From assembly GCF_002866925.1 (NCBI RefSeq), contig NZ_PKUQ01000009.1, positions 62,001-126,000 of the forward strand: a DNA stretch of 64,000 bases, written 5' to 3'. Below, in pieces: positions 42,199-51,322 of the stretch. Source of the DNA: Cohaesibacter celericrescens. Lineage in GTDB: Bacteria; Pseudomonadota; Alphaproteobacteria; Rhizobiales; Cohaesibacteraceae. A program made the translations under genes and the position numbers. Position 1 is the stretch's first letter, and every line of letters starts with the position of its first letter. Below the pieces are notes generated by a model. It saw only the letters and a program-made list of their open reading frames with translations. It searched no databases and was not told the DNA's origin.

Positions 42199-43689
42199 TT
42201 GGATTCTATGACTGTTTTGGATCAATTAGCGAAAATTGTAGCCGCGGATCAGATCAATACCAATCAGGAGGATCTATACGAGGCTTCTGCAGACCGGTAT
42301 AAAAAATATGCCAAGGCACGAAAAGTCTTGGATGTGCCCGCACCAATCGCCATCGTCTATCCCAAGAGCGCTGAGGAAGTCGCGGATCTTCTGAAATTCT
42401 GCGATGCCAACGGTATTAACGTGATCCCGCGCGCAGGCATGACTGCGACCGAAGGCGGGCTGGAGAATTGGAAAGAAACCACTCTGGTTGTCGATACCCT
42501 GCATCTGGACAAAATTATCAAGATCGATGCCTACAACAGCCAGGCGACCGTGCAGGCGGGTGTGCCACTGCAGCAGCTTGAAGATGAACTGCGCAAAATT
42601 GGCTATACCACGGGCCATTCGCCTCAGTCCAAACCGGTCGCCAAATACGGTGGTTTGGTGGCGACCCGCAGCATAGGTCAGTTCTCGACCCTTTACGGCG
42701 GCATTGAGGATATGGTGGTGGGCTTGGAATGTGTGTTCCCGGACGGCCATATCTCCAGAATCAAAAATGTTTCGCGCCGTGCAGGTGGTCCGGACATCCG
42801 GCATATTGTTATCGGCAATGAAGGCGCTCTTTGTTACATCACCGAAGTGACCGTCAAGATCTTCAAATATTATCCCGAGAACAACAAATTCTTTGGCTAC
42901 CTGATCAAGGATGTTGATGTCGGCATCAAAATCCTGCGCGAAGTCATGGTCAATGGTTTCAAACCGTCTGTGGCGCGTGTCTATTCCGAAGAGGATGCTG
43001 CGCAGCATTTCTATCATTTCCATGAGAATAAATGCGTTTTGTTGTTCATGGCCGAAGGGCCAAAGGGCATTGTGGAAGCAACGGGCGCTGCGATCGAAGA
43101 TGCTGTTAAAAGCTTTGAGGACGGCATCATCAAGCCGGTGGACAGCACGCTCATCGAGGACTGGTTTAACCATCTCAACTGGTCGCAAAAAGACATCGAT
43201 GACGAGTTTGAAAAAATGCGCGAAAGCAATGCGCACGCAGGCTATACCACCGAGATTTCTGCCGACTGGGAAACCATCCCCGTTATTTACAAAGCTGTGA
43301 TGGAGCGGATCCGCACAGAGTTTGACAGAGCTGAAGACCTGACCATGTTGGGTGGCCACTCATCCCACAGTTATCTCAACGGCACTAACATGTATTTTGT
43401 CTATAACTACAAAATCCACTGTGAGCCGGAAGATGAATTGCTCACCTACCACCATCCACTCCAGAGAATCATTGTTGAAGAGACGCTCAAGCATGGCGGC
43501 TCCATGTGTCACCACCATGGCATCGGCAAATTCCGCAGTGAATGGACCAAGGATGAACATGGATCTGCTTACTACATGCTCGAAAAGCTCAAACAGGCTT
43601 TCGATCCAAACGGCATCATGAATTACGGCACCATCTATCCGCAAGAAGCTGTCAAAAAATACATCTATCAGGAAGACGGTGACGTCTAG
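42199..43689 (+). CDS. FAD-linked oxidase (VAO/GlcD family), YgcU-like
   Basis: 496 aa. The FAD-binding-4 (PCMH) domain lies in about residues 30-215 (VIPRAGMTATEGGLENWKET, GHSPQSKPVAKYGGLVATRS, MVVGLECVFPDGH). The FAD-oxidase C domain ends with a His-rich GGSMCHHHGIGKFRSEW and FDPNGIMNYG, resembling alkyl-DHAP synthase/lactate-dehydrogenase D relatives. Proposed start TTG 42199, with AGGAG 8 nt upstream; ATG 42208 is the alternative. First gene of an operon with its own EtfB/EtfA, so electrons from oxidation of a hydroxy-acid or sugar substrate likely pass to that ETF rather than O2. Confidence 0.88.
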   Translation: MDSMTVLDQLAKIVAADQINTNQEDLYEASADRYKKYAKARKVLDVPAPIAIVYPKSAEEVADLLKFCDANGINVIPRAGMTATEGGLENWKETTLVVDTLHLDKIIKIDAYNSQATVQAGVPLQQLEDELRKIGYTTGHSPQSKPVAKYGGLVATRSIGQFSTLYGGIEDMVVGLECVFPDGHISRIKNVSRRAGGPDIRHIVIGNEGALCYITEVTVKIFKYYPENNKFFGYLIKDVDVGIKILREVMVNGFKPSVARVYSEEDAAQHFYHFHENKCVLLFMAEGPKGIVEATGAAIEDAVKSFEDGIIKPVDSTLIEDWFNHLNWSQKDIDDEFEKMRESNAHAGYTTEISADWETIPVIYKAVMERIRTEFDRAEDLTMLGGHSSHSYLNGTNMYFVYNYKIHCEPEDELLTYHHPLQRIIVEETLKHGGSMCHHHGIGKFRSEWTKDEHGSAYYMLEKLKQAFDPNGIMNYGTIYPQEAVKKYIYQEDGDV

Positions 43690-43780
43690 TTCCATCACAA
43701 AGACAAAGACCGGCAGGAAATTAGGGAGAACAGGGTTTCCTGCCGGCCTTCTCATAAAGCCATATGTTGGGAGGAAAACT

Positions 43781-45094
43781 ATGCCTAAAAATAACTTGAG
43801 ACGTTATTTTCAGTTCTTTCTGGTCGTGATCGCTGCCGGGGCCATCTATCCCGTCATCTATCTCAGAACGAACTATCAGGAAACCATTTTGGACGTGTTC
43901 AATTTGCCCCTTCCTGCCTTGAATGATTTTTACTCAGTGCTGGGTCTAGCCTATGTCATTGGCTATTTGCCAAGCGGGCTGATCAGTGACCGGTTTTCGG
44001 CCAAATGGTTGATCGGGATATCCCTTTTGGGAACGGCAGCCTGCGGTTTCTGGTTCGGAACGGTTCCCGGTCAGTCAGAAGTCAGAGCGATCTTTTTCCT
44101 TTGGGGGTTCTTCTCGGTGTTCACCTTCTGGAGCTCTCATATGAAGCTCGTCAAGATGCTTTCCAAGGCCAATGAAGAAGGCCGTTTCTTCGGTATTCTT
44201 GACGGTGGCCGTGGTGTTGTGGAAGCGCTAATGGGAACCATTGGTCTGGCTATTTTTGCAACTATCCTAGGCAGTAGCGTTGAAATTGCCGACAAAACCG
44301 AGGCACTCGTAGCGGTTATCAATCTCTATTCCGCGATTGTATTGGCAGCGGCCATCCTCATCATGGTGTTTGTTGAAAGCGATGAAAAGTTGGCAGCGCA
44401 TGCCGAGCATAGCGGGTCACGGTCCGAGGCTGAAAAGTTCCATCTTCGCGACGTAGGAAAACTGCTCAAGAACAAATATGTCTATCTCATGGGCAGCATA
44501 ATCTTCATGGGATATGCGGTGTTCTGGACGGTCTATTATCTGGGTGGTTTTCTGCAAACCAACATCGGGGCAGATGCTGTCACCGTTGGGACCGTCACGG
44601 CGATTGTGTTGTGGATGCGGCCTGTCGGTGGCTTTATCGGTGGTTTCCTCGCAGACAGGGTTGGCCGCGCCTACACAATCTGTGGCGCCGTTCTGGGAGC
44701 GTCTACGCTTCTGGTCATCGTCGCCATTATGCCCGTCTCCGCCTCTCCAACGCTATTCTATGGCTTGATCATTTTGCTGGGAGCGTTCCTCTATGCGGTA
44801 CGCGGTACCTATTGGTCCTTGTTGGGGCGGTCCCATATCGATGTTGCCATGATGGGGACTGCCATCGGTGTGATCTCCTTCATCGGCTATATGCCGGATA
44901 TCATTCTGCCGCAGTTGAACACCTTTCTGTGGAATGTGTTCGGTTCGACCGGTGGTTATACCGCTTACTTCTTGGTCAGTGCCGGCCTTGGCGTGATCGG
45001 CGGTATTCTTGCCCTTGTCTACAACAAGATGAATGACACATCCTTTGCTGAGGCGAGCAATGTTGCGGCTGTTGAAGTGGCGCAGGAAAGCTGA
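43781..45094 (+). CDS. MFS transporter (YgcS/YqcE-like)
   Basis: 437 aa with twelve predicted helices. Motif A-like loops DRFSAKWLIG and DRVGRAYTICG occur in the two halves. Start at ATG 43781 behind GGGAGGAAAA; the longer frame reads into the oxidase leader. Likely carries the substrate or product of the pathway. The overlap with etfB (ATG in the TGATG junction at 45094) shows tight coupling. Confidence 0.9.
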   Translation: MPKNNLRRYFQFFLVVIAAGAIYPVIYLRTNYQETILDVFNLPLPALNDFYSVLGLAYVIGYLPSGLISDRFSAKWLIGISLLGTAACGFWFGTVPGQSEVRAIFFLWGFFSVFTFWSSHMKLVKMLSKANEEGRFFGILDGGRGVVEALMGTIGLAIFATILGSSVEIADKTEALVAVINLYSAIVLAAAILIMVFVESDEKLAAHAEHSGSRSEAEKFHLRDVGKLLKNKYVYLMGSIIFMGYAVFWTVYYLGGFLQTNIGADAVTVGTVTAIVLWMRPVGGFIGGFLADRVGRAYTICGAVLGASTLLVIVAIMPVSASPTLFYGLIILLGAFLYAVRGTYWSLLGRSHIDVAMMGTAIGVISFIGYMPDIILPQLNTFLWNVFGSTGGYTAYFLVSAGLGVIGGILALVYNKMNDTSFAEASNVAAVEVAQES

Positions 45095-45888
45095 TGAAAA
45101 TCATCTGCGTCGTCAAATTCGTCCCCGATGGTGACAGCTTTGATATCGAAGACGATAAGCCCGTCCCCCTTCTGAAAGCCCGACGACTGCGGATCAATCC
45201 AGACGATGAATGTGCCATAGGGTTGGCTCTTAAAATCAAAAAGAGCCAACCTGATACTTCCATTGAATTGCTAACGATGGGCCCCCCATCACTAGGCCCG
45301 TTGGTTGAAGATATCTTGAGGGTCGGTGTTGATCGGGCAACGATCATTTCCGATGAGATATATGCCAGCAGCGATGCTTGGGTTACCAGCAAAATTCTGG
45401 CTCGATATCTCACAACTGCCGAATATGACGGCCTCTTTACCGGTAGTCATGCCATTGACGGCGGCTCATCCAGTGTGCCGCCGCTGATTGGTGCCGCTTT
45501 AGGTCTTGTTCAGCTGTCCGGCATTACCAAACTCGATGAAGACAGCGTCGGTGACGCATGTGTGAGAGTGGATGTTGAGGATGAGGCAAGTGTAACACGC
45601 TATGAAATTGACATGCCTGCTGTCCTGAGTTTTTCGCGGAAAAGCGGCTACCGATTGCCTTATGTCCGGTTCAAAAATCGCAATAGGGATGTGACGGACA
45701 AATTGGTCTGGTTGAGCAATAACGATCTCGGTTTTGACGCAGCAGAGGTCGGGCTGAAGGGCGCGCGGACAAAAATTGCACGCAGCTTCAGTAGCACAAG
45801 TCAAAAACCCGAACGGCGCGTGGTTGGTAACGATCAGCAAGGTGTCGACGCGGTTTATAACCTCTTGAAAGAGAAACGATTTATTTAA
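45094..45888 (+). CDS. etfB: Electron transfer flavoprotein subunit beta (YgcR-like)
   Basis: 264 aa. The EtfB fold starts MKIICVVKFVPDGDSFDIED. The characteristic INPDDECAIGLALKIKK and DGLFTGSHAIDGGSSSVPPL segments are present. It is a divergent member, at about the usual length. Forms a heterodimer with the EtfA encoded 1 nt downstream. It sits in a sugar-catabolic cluster rather than with fatty-acid or nitrogen-fixation genes. Confidence 0.9.
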   Translation: MKIICVVKFVPDGDSFDIEDDKPVPLLKARRLRINPDDECAIGLALKIKKSQPDTSIELLTMGPPSLGPLVEDILRVGVDRATIISDEIYASSDAWVTSKILARYLTTAEYDGLFTGSHAIDGGSSSVPPLIGAALGLVQLSGITKLDEDSVGDACVRVDVEDEASVTRYEIDMPAVLSFSRKSGYRLPYVRFKNRNRDVTDKLVWLSNNDLGFDAAEVGLKGARTKIARSFSSTSQKPERRVVGNDQQGVDAVYNLLKEKRFI

Positions 45889-46862
45889 TGTCACGCACAC
45901 TAATCATCATAGAACAGCAGCAAACGCGGGCGGGGCTAGACCTGCTTGATGTCGCGCGGCAGATCTATGGTGATGTGCCCGGTGAAACCTATGCTTTGTT
46001 GATTAATGGCGACCAAGCGCCGCTGATTGGCCGGTTTGATACGCTGTTTTCTGTGCAAGACAGCGCCATCAGAAGCTACGATCAGCTTGCCATTAGTGGC
46101 GTCGTGACGGGCTTGCATCACGACTATAATTTTGACTGCATCCTTATGGTCCATACGCAATGGAGCGGCATGCTGTTACCGCGCGTCGCTGCCAAGCTCA
46201 ATGCCGGTTTGGTGACGGACGTGAGAGGCGTCTCATACGCCCCAGATGACGATCAAAACCAAAATCAACGGCCACACTTTATCCGGCCGGCCGCGGCACA
46301 TAGCAGGATGGACGCTATAGACTGCAACGCAGCAGGCCCCATCATGCTGACGGTGCGGTCCGGGAGCTTTCATTCTTCTGATAGGGGGGGCAAGAAAACC
46401 AGGATTGTCGAGCCCAAAGGGTTGGCCTACCGGACCGGCGGGCTCCGCCTGATCCAGAAGCAGGAAAAGCTTGATTATGATATCTGCGACAGTGAAATCC
46501 TGATTTCAGGCGGCGGTGGTGTCGCTCGGGATTTTGAGGCTTTAAAGCCGCTGGCGCAGGCGCTGGGAGGGCAGGTTTCCGCCAGCCGGTCCCTTGTCGA
46601 TCGTGGCTTGGCTCCAAAGCCTATTCAGGTTGGGCAGTCCGGCAAAACAGTCAGCCCCCGCCTTTACATGGCTCTGGGCATCCACGGCGCTATGCAGCAT
46701 GTCGTGGCCCTGAAAAACGTTGATACCATCATTTCGGTCAACACCAATGAGAATGCACCGATTTGCAGCCTTTCAGACATCGTCGTCAAAGGTGATGCAC
46801 TCGCATTTGTTGGCAAATTGCTCAAAAAGATAAAGGAGGAGCAAAGCAATGGAACCCACTGA
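45888..46862 (+). CDS. etfA: Electron transfer flavoprotein subunit alpha (YgcQ-like)
   Basis: 324 aa. The C-terminal FAD-binding domain is intact (ISGGGGVARDFEALKPLAQA, GLAPKPIQVGQSGKTVSPRL, ISVNTNENAPICSLSDIVVK). The N-terminal half is divergent. The mid-region (QNQNQRPHFIRPAAAHSR) contains unusual polar sequence. Accepts electrons, probably from the FAD oxidase at 42199, and must pass them to an ETF-quinone oxidoreductase that is not encoded in this window. Confidence 0.92.
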   Translation: MSRTLIIIEQQQTRAGLDLLDVARQIYGDVPGETYALLINGDQAPLIGRFDTLFSVQDSAIRSYDQLAISGVVTGLHHDYNFDCILMVHTQWSGMLLPRVAAKLNAGLVTDVRGVSYAPDDDQNQNQRPHFIRPAAAHSRMDAIDCNAAGPIMLTVRSGSFHSSDRGGKKTRIVEPKGLAYRTGGLRLIQKQEKLDYDICDSEILISGGGGVARDFEALKPLAQALGGQVSASRSLVDRGLAPKPIQVGQSGKTVSPRLYMALGIHGAMQHVVALKNVDTIISVNTNENAPICSLSDIVVKGDALAFVGKLLKKIKEEQSNGTH

Positions 46863-47628
46863 CTTCAATATGGATTTCTTCTCCCTGAAGGGGAAAAATG
46901 CGATTGTCACCGGCGGCAATGGCGGTCTGGGACAGGCCTTTTCCACCGCTCTTGCCAAGGCAGGGGCCAATGTTCTGGTGCCCAGCCTGATGGACGATGA
47001 CGGCACGACCAAAAGAATGGTCGAAAGCTGCGGTGTTGCCTATCAATTCATCGAAGCGGACATCACGGCTGAAGGGGAGTGCAAACGGGTTGTCGACGCT
47101 TGTCTGAATGCATGGGGCAGCGTCGATATTTTGATAAACTGTGCCGGTATCAGCATTAACGAGCCTGACGTAACCAAATTTTGTCGCAAGCAGTGGGACA
47201 AAATGATCGCCGTCAATCTGACCGCCGCGTTCGAGATGATCCATGAAGTTTGCCCGCATATGATCAAGCAGAAAAGCGGCAAAGTCATCAACATTGCATC
47301 GCTCTATTCCTTCCTTGGAGGCCAATGGTCCCCAGCTTATGCATCCACCAAACATGGCATCGTCGGCCTGACAAAAGCCATGTGCGATGAACTGGCGCAA
47401 TGGAACATTCAGGTCAATGCCATTGCTCCGGGCTATTATGCTACACCTCTGACCGAGATGACCCGCAAGGATGAAAAACGCAACAGCGAAATTCTCGCCC
47501 ATATTCCTGCCAACAGATGGGGAGCGACCGCCGATCTGATGGGGGCCACTGTCTTTCTCTCCAGCCCTGCATCTGACTATGTGAACGGCACTGTTCTCAC
47601 CGTCGATGGTGGTTATTTGATGCGCTAG
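46849..47628 (+). CDS. SDR family dehydrogenase (YgcW/KduD-like)
   Basis: 259 aa classical short-chain dehydrogenase. Cofactor motif TGGNGGLGQ near residues 21-29, NCAGIS near 100, catalytic Ser in IASLYSFLGG, YASTK active site near 165. The FFSLKGKNAIVTGG start resembles 2-deoxy-gluconate/gluconate dehydrogenases. It overlaps the etfA stop by 14 nt. Likely oxidises or reduces a keto-sugar acid in the same pathway. Confidence 0.92.
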   Translation: MEPTDFNMDFFSLKGKNAIVTGGNGGLGQAFSTALAKAGANVLVPSLMDDDGTTKRMVESCGVAYQFIEADITAEGECKRVVDACLNAWGSVDILINCAGISINEPDVTKFCRKQWDKMIAVNLTAAFEMIHEVCPHMIKQKSGKVINIASLYSFLGGQWSPAYASTKHGIVGLTKAMCDELAQWNIQVNAIAPGYYATPLTEMTRKDEKRNSEILAHIPANRWGATADLMGATVFLSSPASDYVNGTVLTVDGGYLMR

Positions 47629-47640
47629 TGGACGACATGA

Positions 47641-47692
47641 AATATTTGAATAGCTCATTCTTTGAGGGGGCGATAAGCCCTTCAAATATTTC
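47641..47692. repeat. Inverted repeat between SDR and kinase genes
   Basis: AAATATTTGAA (47641-47651) and TTCAAATATTT (47682-47692), with an inner GGGC/GCCC pair. Possible mRNA structure 12 nt after the SDR stop. Confidence 0.5.
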
Positions 47693-47712
47693 GATGTTTC
47701 AATTCATCAAAG

Positions 47713-47747
47713 AAAAATAGAGGTTTGAACATGGCTTCAAACCTCTA
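47713..47747 (-). terminator. Perfect 12-bp hairpin, minus-strand oriented terminator form
   Basis: TAGAGGTTTGAA (47718-47729) pairs perfectly with 47736-47747 over a 6-nt loop. The T-run (47713-47717 read on the minus strand) lies on the minus-strand exit side. No minus-strand gene ends here. On the plus strand it is a stable stem 22 nt before the kinase start. Confidence 0.5.
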
Positions 47748-47769
47748 GGCCGCAGAGGAGAGATCGACA

Positions 47770-49218
47770 ATGACCAATGGACAAAATCGCTATATTCTCG
47801 CCATTGATGGTGGCACGCAAAGCACCAAGGTGGCCCTGTTTGATCTTGTGGGCAATGAGATATGCGCTCACACCGTCAAGCTCAAGCCAATCTATCTTTA
47901 CGGGGACGACCGTGCTGAGCATCCCGATGATGACTTGTGGGACAGCCTGAAGCTTGCTTGCCAGACCATGTTTGACAAGTTTGACGGGGACAAGTCGGAC
48001 ATTGTTGGCGTCGGGCTCGGTTCCATCCGTTGCTGTCGCGCTTTGATCAAACAAGATGGCACTCTGGCATCTCCGGTGCAGAGCTGGATGGATCTGCGCC
48101 TGTCCAGACCCTATGAGCATGATGATGATACCGTTCGCTATGTGACAACAACTACCGGTTATCTGACGCATCGACTGACCGGGGAGGCCAAAGACACCCG
48201 ATCCAACTATGTGGGTCCTTGGCCGATCGATCCTGTCACTTTGGACTGGTATGAGGATGGCGAACGCTTCGATAGCTTCACCACCCCTAGAGAGATGCTA
48301 TTCGAGCTTGTCGATCCATCGAGCATTCTGGGGCATATCAATGCATTTGCCTGCGAGGCAACCGGCATTCCAAAAGGACTTCCGGTGGTATCAACGGCAA
48401 ATGACAAAGCCGTTGAGGGGCTGGGTGCTGGTCTGGTCAATGATGGTACGGTGCTTGTTACATTGGGCACCTACATCGCGTCGATGATGGTTGGTGACGA
48501 AAACAGATCTGATACGGTGAATTATTGGAGCAACCCGGGTGCGGTGCCTGGCGAGTTTCTGTATGAAAGCAGCGGTATCCGGCGTGGCATGGCCACGGTT
48601 ACCTGGATCAAGGACCTATTGGGTGAGGATGTCACAAAAGCTGCAGAAGCCAAAGGCATGACGCCGGAGGCCTATCTAAACGCCATTGCGTCGGAGCAAA
48701 CGTCCCCCGGCTGTGATGGCCTCTATACCGTGCTGCATTGGTTGGCCCGTCCAACGCATCTGTATGAGCGCGGCATGATAATAGGGTTTAACGGAACCCA
48801 CAAAGGTCCCCACATGTTCCGTTCTGTCCTTGAGGGCATCGCTATGACCATGAAAAATCATGCGCAAGCCATGTGCGATGAACGCGGGGTGCAGCCCACT
48901 AAAATCATCGTGAGTGGTGGTGGGTCCAACGGAGATCTCTTCATGCAGATCTTTGCCGATGTATTTGGAGTGCCTGCCTGCCGCAATGAGGTGAATGGTT
49001 CTGCCAGCATGGGCGCTGCTATTTGCACGGCCTTGGCTTTGGGGATTTATAAAGACAGATCAGATGCCATAAACCATATGGTACGCATTCGTGATGTCTT
49101 TGAGCCCGTGCCTGAAAATGTCACCCTCTATAACAAGATCAATGAGACGGTCTACAAACATTTGGCGCCACAGACCGAGGCCCTCTTGAAGGCCTCACAC
49201 GAAATTTTCCGCGCTTAA
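47770..49218 (+). CDS. FGGY-family carbohydrate kinase (YgcE-like)
   Basis: 482 aa ASKHA-fold sugar kinase. The N-terminal phosphate loop is AIDGGTQSTKVALFD; QSWMDLRLSRPYE and TANDKAVEGLGAGLVNDG lie in the middle; VSGGGSNGDLFMQIFADVFG and NGSASMGAAICTAL are the C-terminal FGGY signature. ATG 47770 follows AGAGGAGAG. Last gene of the RpiR-linked cluster. Phosphorylates a sugar, polyol or sugar acid; its product is a plausible effector of the RpiR regulator. Confidence 0.92.
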   Translation: MTNGQNRYILAIDGGTQSTKVALFDLVGNEICAHTVKLKPIYLYGDDRAEHPDDDLWDSLKLACQTMFDKFDGDKSDIVGVGLGSIRCCRALIKQDGTLASPVQSWMDLRLSRPYEHDDDTVRYVTTTTGYLTHRLTGEAKDTRSNYVGPWPIDPVTLDWYEDGERFDSFTTPREMLFELVDPSSILGHINAFACEATGIPKGLPVVSTANDKAVEGLGAGLVNDGTVLVTLGTYIASMMVGDENRSDTVNYWSNPGAVPGEFLYESSGIRRGMATVTWIKDLLGEDVTKAAEAKGMTPEAYLNAIASEQTSPGCDGLYTVLHWLARPTHLYERGMIIGFNGTHKGPHMFRSVLEGIAMTMKNHAQAMCDERGVQPTKIIVSGGGSNGDLFMQIFADVFGVPACRNEVNGSASMGAAICTALALGIYKDRSDAINHMVRIRDVFEPVPENVTLYNKINETVYKHLAPQTEALLKASHEIFRA

Positions 49219-49224
49219 AAACAA

Positions 49225-49262
49225 GGCTCCTGACAATCCTAGTATACCGATTGACAGGGGCC
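49225..49262. terminator. Convergent hairpin between kinase and lysR genes
   Basis: GGCTCCTGACAATC (49225-49238) pairs with 49249-49262, with one G-U and one mismatch. It lies 7 nt after the kinase stop. T-run absent on the plus side. Confidence 0.5.
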
Positions 49263-49336
49263 CAATATGCAATAAAAAATAGTAGAGTCCGAGCAGAAGC
49301 CAAGCAAATTTCTTGTGCCTGTCACTTGCGCTGTCG

Positions 49337-50278
49337 TTATGTGGATGATGTGTTGTTACTGTCAGTACCCTGCGGCTCAATCGCGCCTTTTACCACACAA
49401 CTTGCGAGCTGTTCACGCAGCATGTCTGTCAAGGCCAACACCATCGGGTCAGGATCGTCCCCACGGTGACGGATCACTCCGAAAGCAACAGATCGGGTTG
49501 GCGTAAGGGGGCGAGTGGTGAAGTGCCTGTCATCCATCGCCAAAACGCTAAGGCGGTCTATGATCGTCAGTCCGGCTCCGTTGGCAACCAGATGCTGGCT
49601 CATTTGCGAGGAATTGGTCAGGATTTCGCGCCCGATTTTTACGTCATTTGCTTCAAACAAACTATCAATCTGCCGGCGCAACAGCATGCCGGGAAATTGC
49701 AAGACAAGAGGAACAGCGCTTAGATCCTTTAGCGCAATAATCTTTTTGCTGGCAAATGCATGATCCTTTGGCATCAATACTTCGAGATCGGCCCGCCCCA
49801 GGGATGTGCTGGTCACGGCCCAGTGGCTGACCGGAACATTGCCAAACCCCAGATCATATTCGCGGCCATTGATCCAGCTCTCAAGATCCCGGTGCGAGCG
49901 AATGTCGATAGAAACTTTGACTTCGGGATACTCTTTTGTGAAACGTGCCACAGCGGGCGCCACCACGGACAAAGCGGCTCGGGGCATGGTTACAATACGC
50001 AGCCGCTTTAGGCGCTGGGCGCGGATTTCATTGGCAATGCGCGGTATTTCTTGCAGGCCGGCCAAGATGCGCCGGGCTTCACGGTTAAAGGCGGCCCCTT
50101 CTTCGGTCAAGTGTAAGCGTTGTTTCTCGCGCTTGAACAGCATCAGGTTCAGTTCAGATTCAAGAAGTGAAATCAAGCGGCTAACGGCAGGCTGGCTTAG
50201 GTTCATGACGCGCGCTGCACCGCTGACGGAGCCTTCTAAAACAACGGCATTGAAGGCTTGTAGCGCTTTGATATTCAT
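49337..50278 (-). CDS. LysR family transcriptional regulator
   Basis: 313 aa. N-terminal HTH (LQAFNAVVLEGSVSGAARVM, NLSQPAVSRLISLLESEL), then a type 2 periplasmic-like effector domain (RIVTMPRAALSVVAPAVARF). Divergent from the hydrolase-dcuC pair with 126 bp between starts, so it is the probable regulator of that pair. The C-terminus is a polar tail (QGTDSNNTSST). Confidence 0.92.
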   Translation of the reverse strand: MNIKALQAFNAVVLEGSVSGAARVMNLSQPAVSRLISLLESELNLMLFKREKQRLHLTEEGAAFNREARRILAGLQEIPRIANEIRAQRLKRLRIVTMPRAALSVVAPAVARFTKEYPEVKVSIDIRSHRDLESWINGREYDLGFGNVPVSHWAVTSTSLGRADLEVLMPKDHAFASKKIIALKDLSAVPLVLQFPGMLLRRQIDSLFEANDVKIGREILTNSSQMSQHLVANGAGLTIIDRLSVLAMDDRHFTTRPLTPTRSVAFGVIRHRGDDPDPMVLALTDMLREQLASCVVKGAIEPQGTDSNNTSST

Positions 50279-50404
50279 GAGTTCCGACTTTCAAAGGGGG
50301 TATCAGCAAATTTTATAATATCATTGAAACTATGCATAATCTACATGACATAATTTGAATTATAGTGGCTGACAGAAAAGACCCTCAAGCAAGCGAGGAC
50401 TGTT

Positions 50405-51268
50405 ATGCCCCCTTCATCGGCCTCCAATTGGTCACCTTCGGTTATTGATCTCATGCAGCGTCTTCCCGAGCGGGAATGCGTTGAAGTCAACGGCTTACCC
50501 ATGAGCTATCGCTCCATGGGCTCAGGAACACCTATTCTGTTTATGCACGGATTGCTTGGCAGTGCGGACAGTTGGGTGTTTCAGATGCTCGACTTGAGTA
50601 CGCGCCACAGGGTTATCGCTTGGGACGCCCCCGGCTATGGCCAGTCCAGTGAAATCGAGCCTGACCTAGACGCTTTTGCAGAGCAATTGAGGGGGCTTAT
50701 TTCTGCGCTGTCTCTTTCATCTCTCACCGTCGTGGGACATTCAATGGGCGGCACGCTCGCTGCCCGTATCGCGGCTGATCCAGCCCCCCAAATGGACCGC
50801 CTCGTTCTGTCTTGTACGCACCCCGGCTACGGCGAGCCGCGCGACACCCCTCCAACAGAGAAATTGCTTGACCGTATCGAGACCCTGAAGAAACAGGGGG
50901 GAGAAGCCTATGGACGCGGTCGCGCAACCCATATGGTTGCACATCCGGTGGATGCCTTTCTGTTGGAGGTTGCAGCCTATGTTGCGGCCGGCACAGCGCC
51001 TGATGGCCTGTTCACGGCGACACGTATGTTGCAATTCGCTGATTTGCGGCCTTTCTACAGCAAGATTAAGATCCCAACATTGGTTTTGTTCGGTGGCAAG
51101 GACCCGGTGGTTCGCCCCGATTTATCAGCCGAACTCAAAGCGCTGACACCCAATGCAACCCACACAACATTGCCAAATGTCGGCCATGCCCCTTACCTCG
51201 AAGACGCCAAGGGTTACGAGGCCGTTCTGACTCCCTTTATCGAGTCATCCCACAATAGCTCTGAGTGA
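50405..51268 (+). CDS. Alpha/beta hydrolase
   Basis: 287 aa. Oxyanion region FMHGLLGSADSW, nucleophile elbow VGHSMGGTLAA (Ser near residue 119), acid Asp in LFGGKDPVV, catalytic His in NVGHAPYLED. No signal peptide. Lies 54 nt before a dcuC-type carrier, so it may cleave an ester or lactone into a dicarboxylate. Substrate unknown. Confidence 0.9.
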   Translation: MPPSSASNWSPSVIDLMQRLPERECVEVNGLPMSYRSMGSGTPILFMHGLLGSADSWVFQMLDLSTRHRVIAWDAPGYGQSSEIEPDLDAFAEQLRGLISALSLSSLTVVGHSMGGTLAARIAADPAPQMDRLVLSCTHPGYGEPRDTPPTEKLLDRIETLKKQGGEAYGRGRATHMVAHPVDAFLLEVAAYVAAGTAPDGLFTATRMLQFADLRPFYSKIKIPTLVLFGGKDPVVRPDLSAELKALTPNATHTTLPNVGHAPYLEDAKGYEAVLTPFIESSHNSSE

Positions 51269-51322
51269 CAACCGCTCGGTGCCTATCAATGTCTGAACCT
51301 GCACACCACTGGGAGGAACAAT

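Noticed and set aside
42274-43359. 361-codon open frame antisense to the FAD oxidase
   Set aside because: Complete overlap with a well-conserved gene; the product has no recognisable motif. The same applies to long antisense frames at 46822-47685 and 39307-40092.
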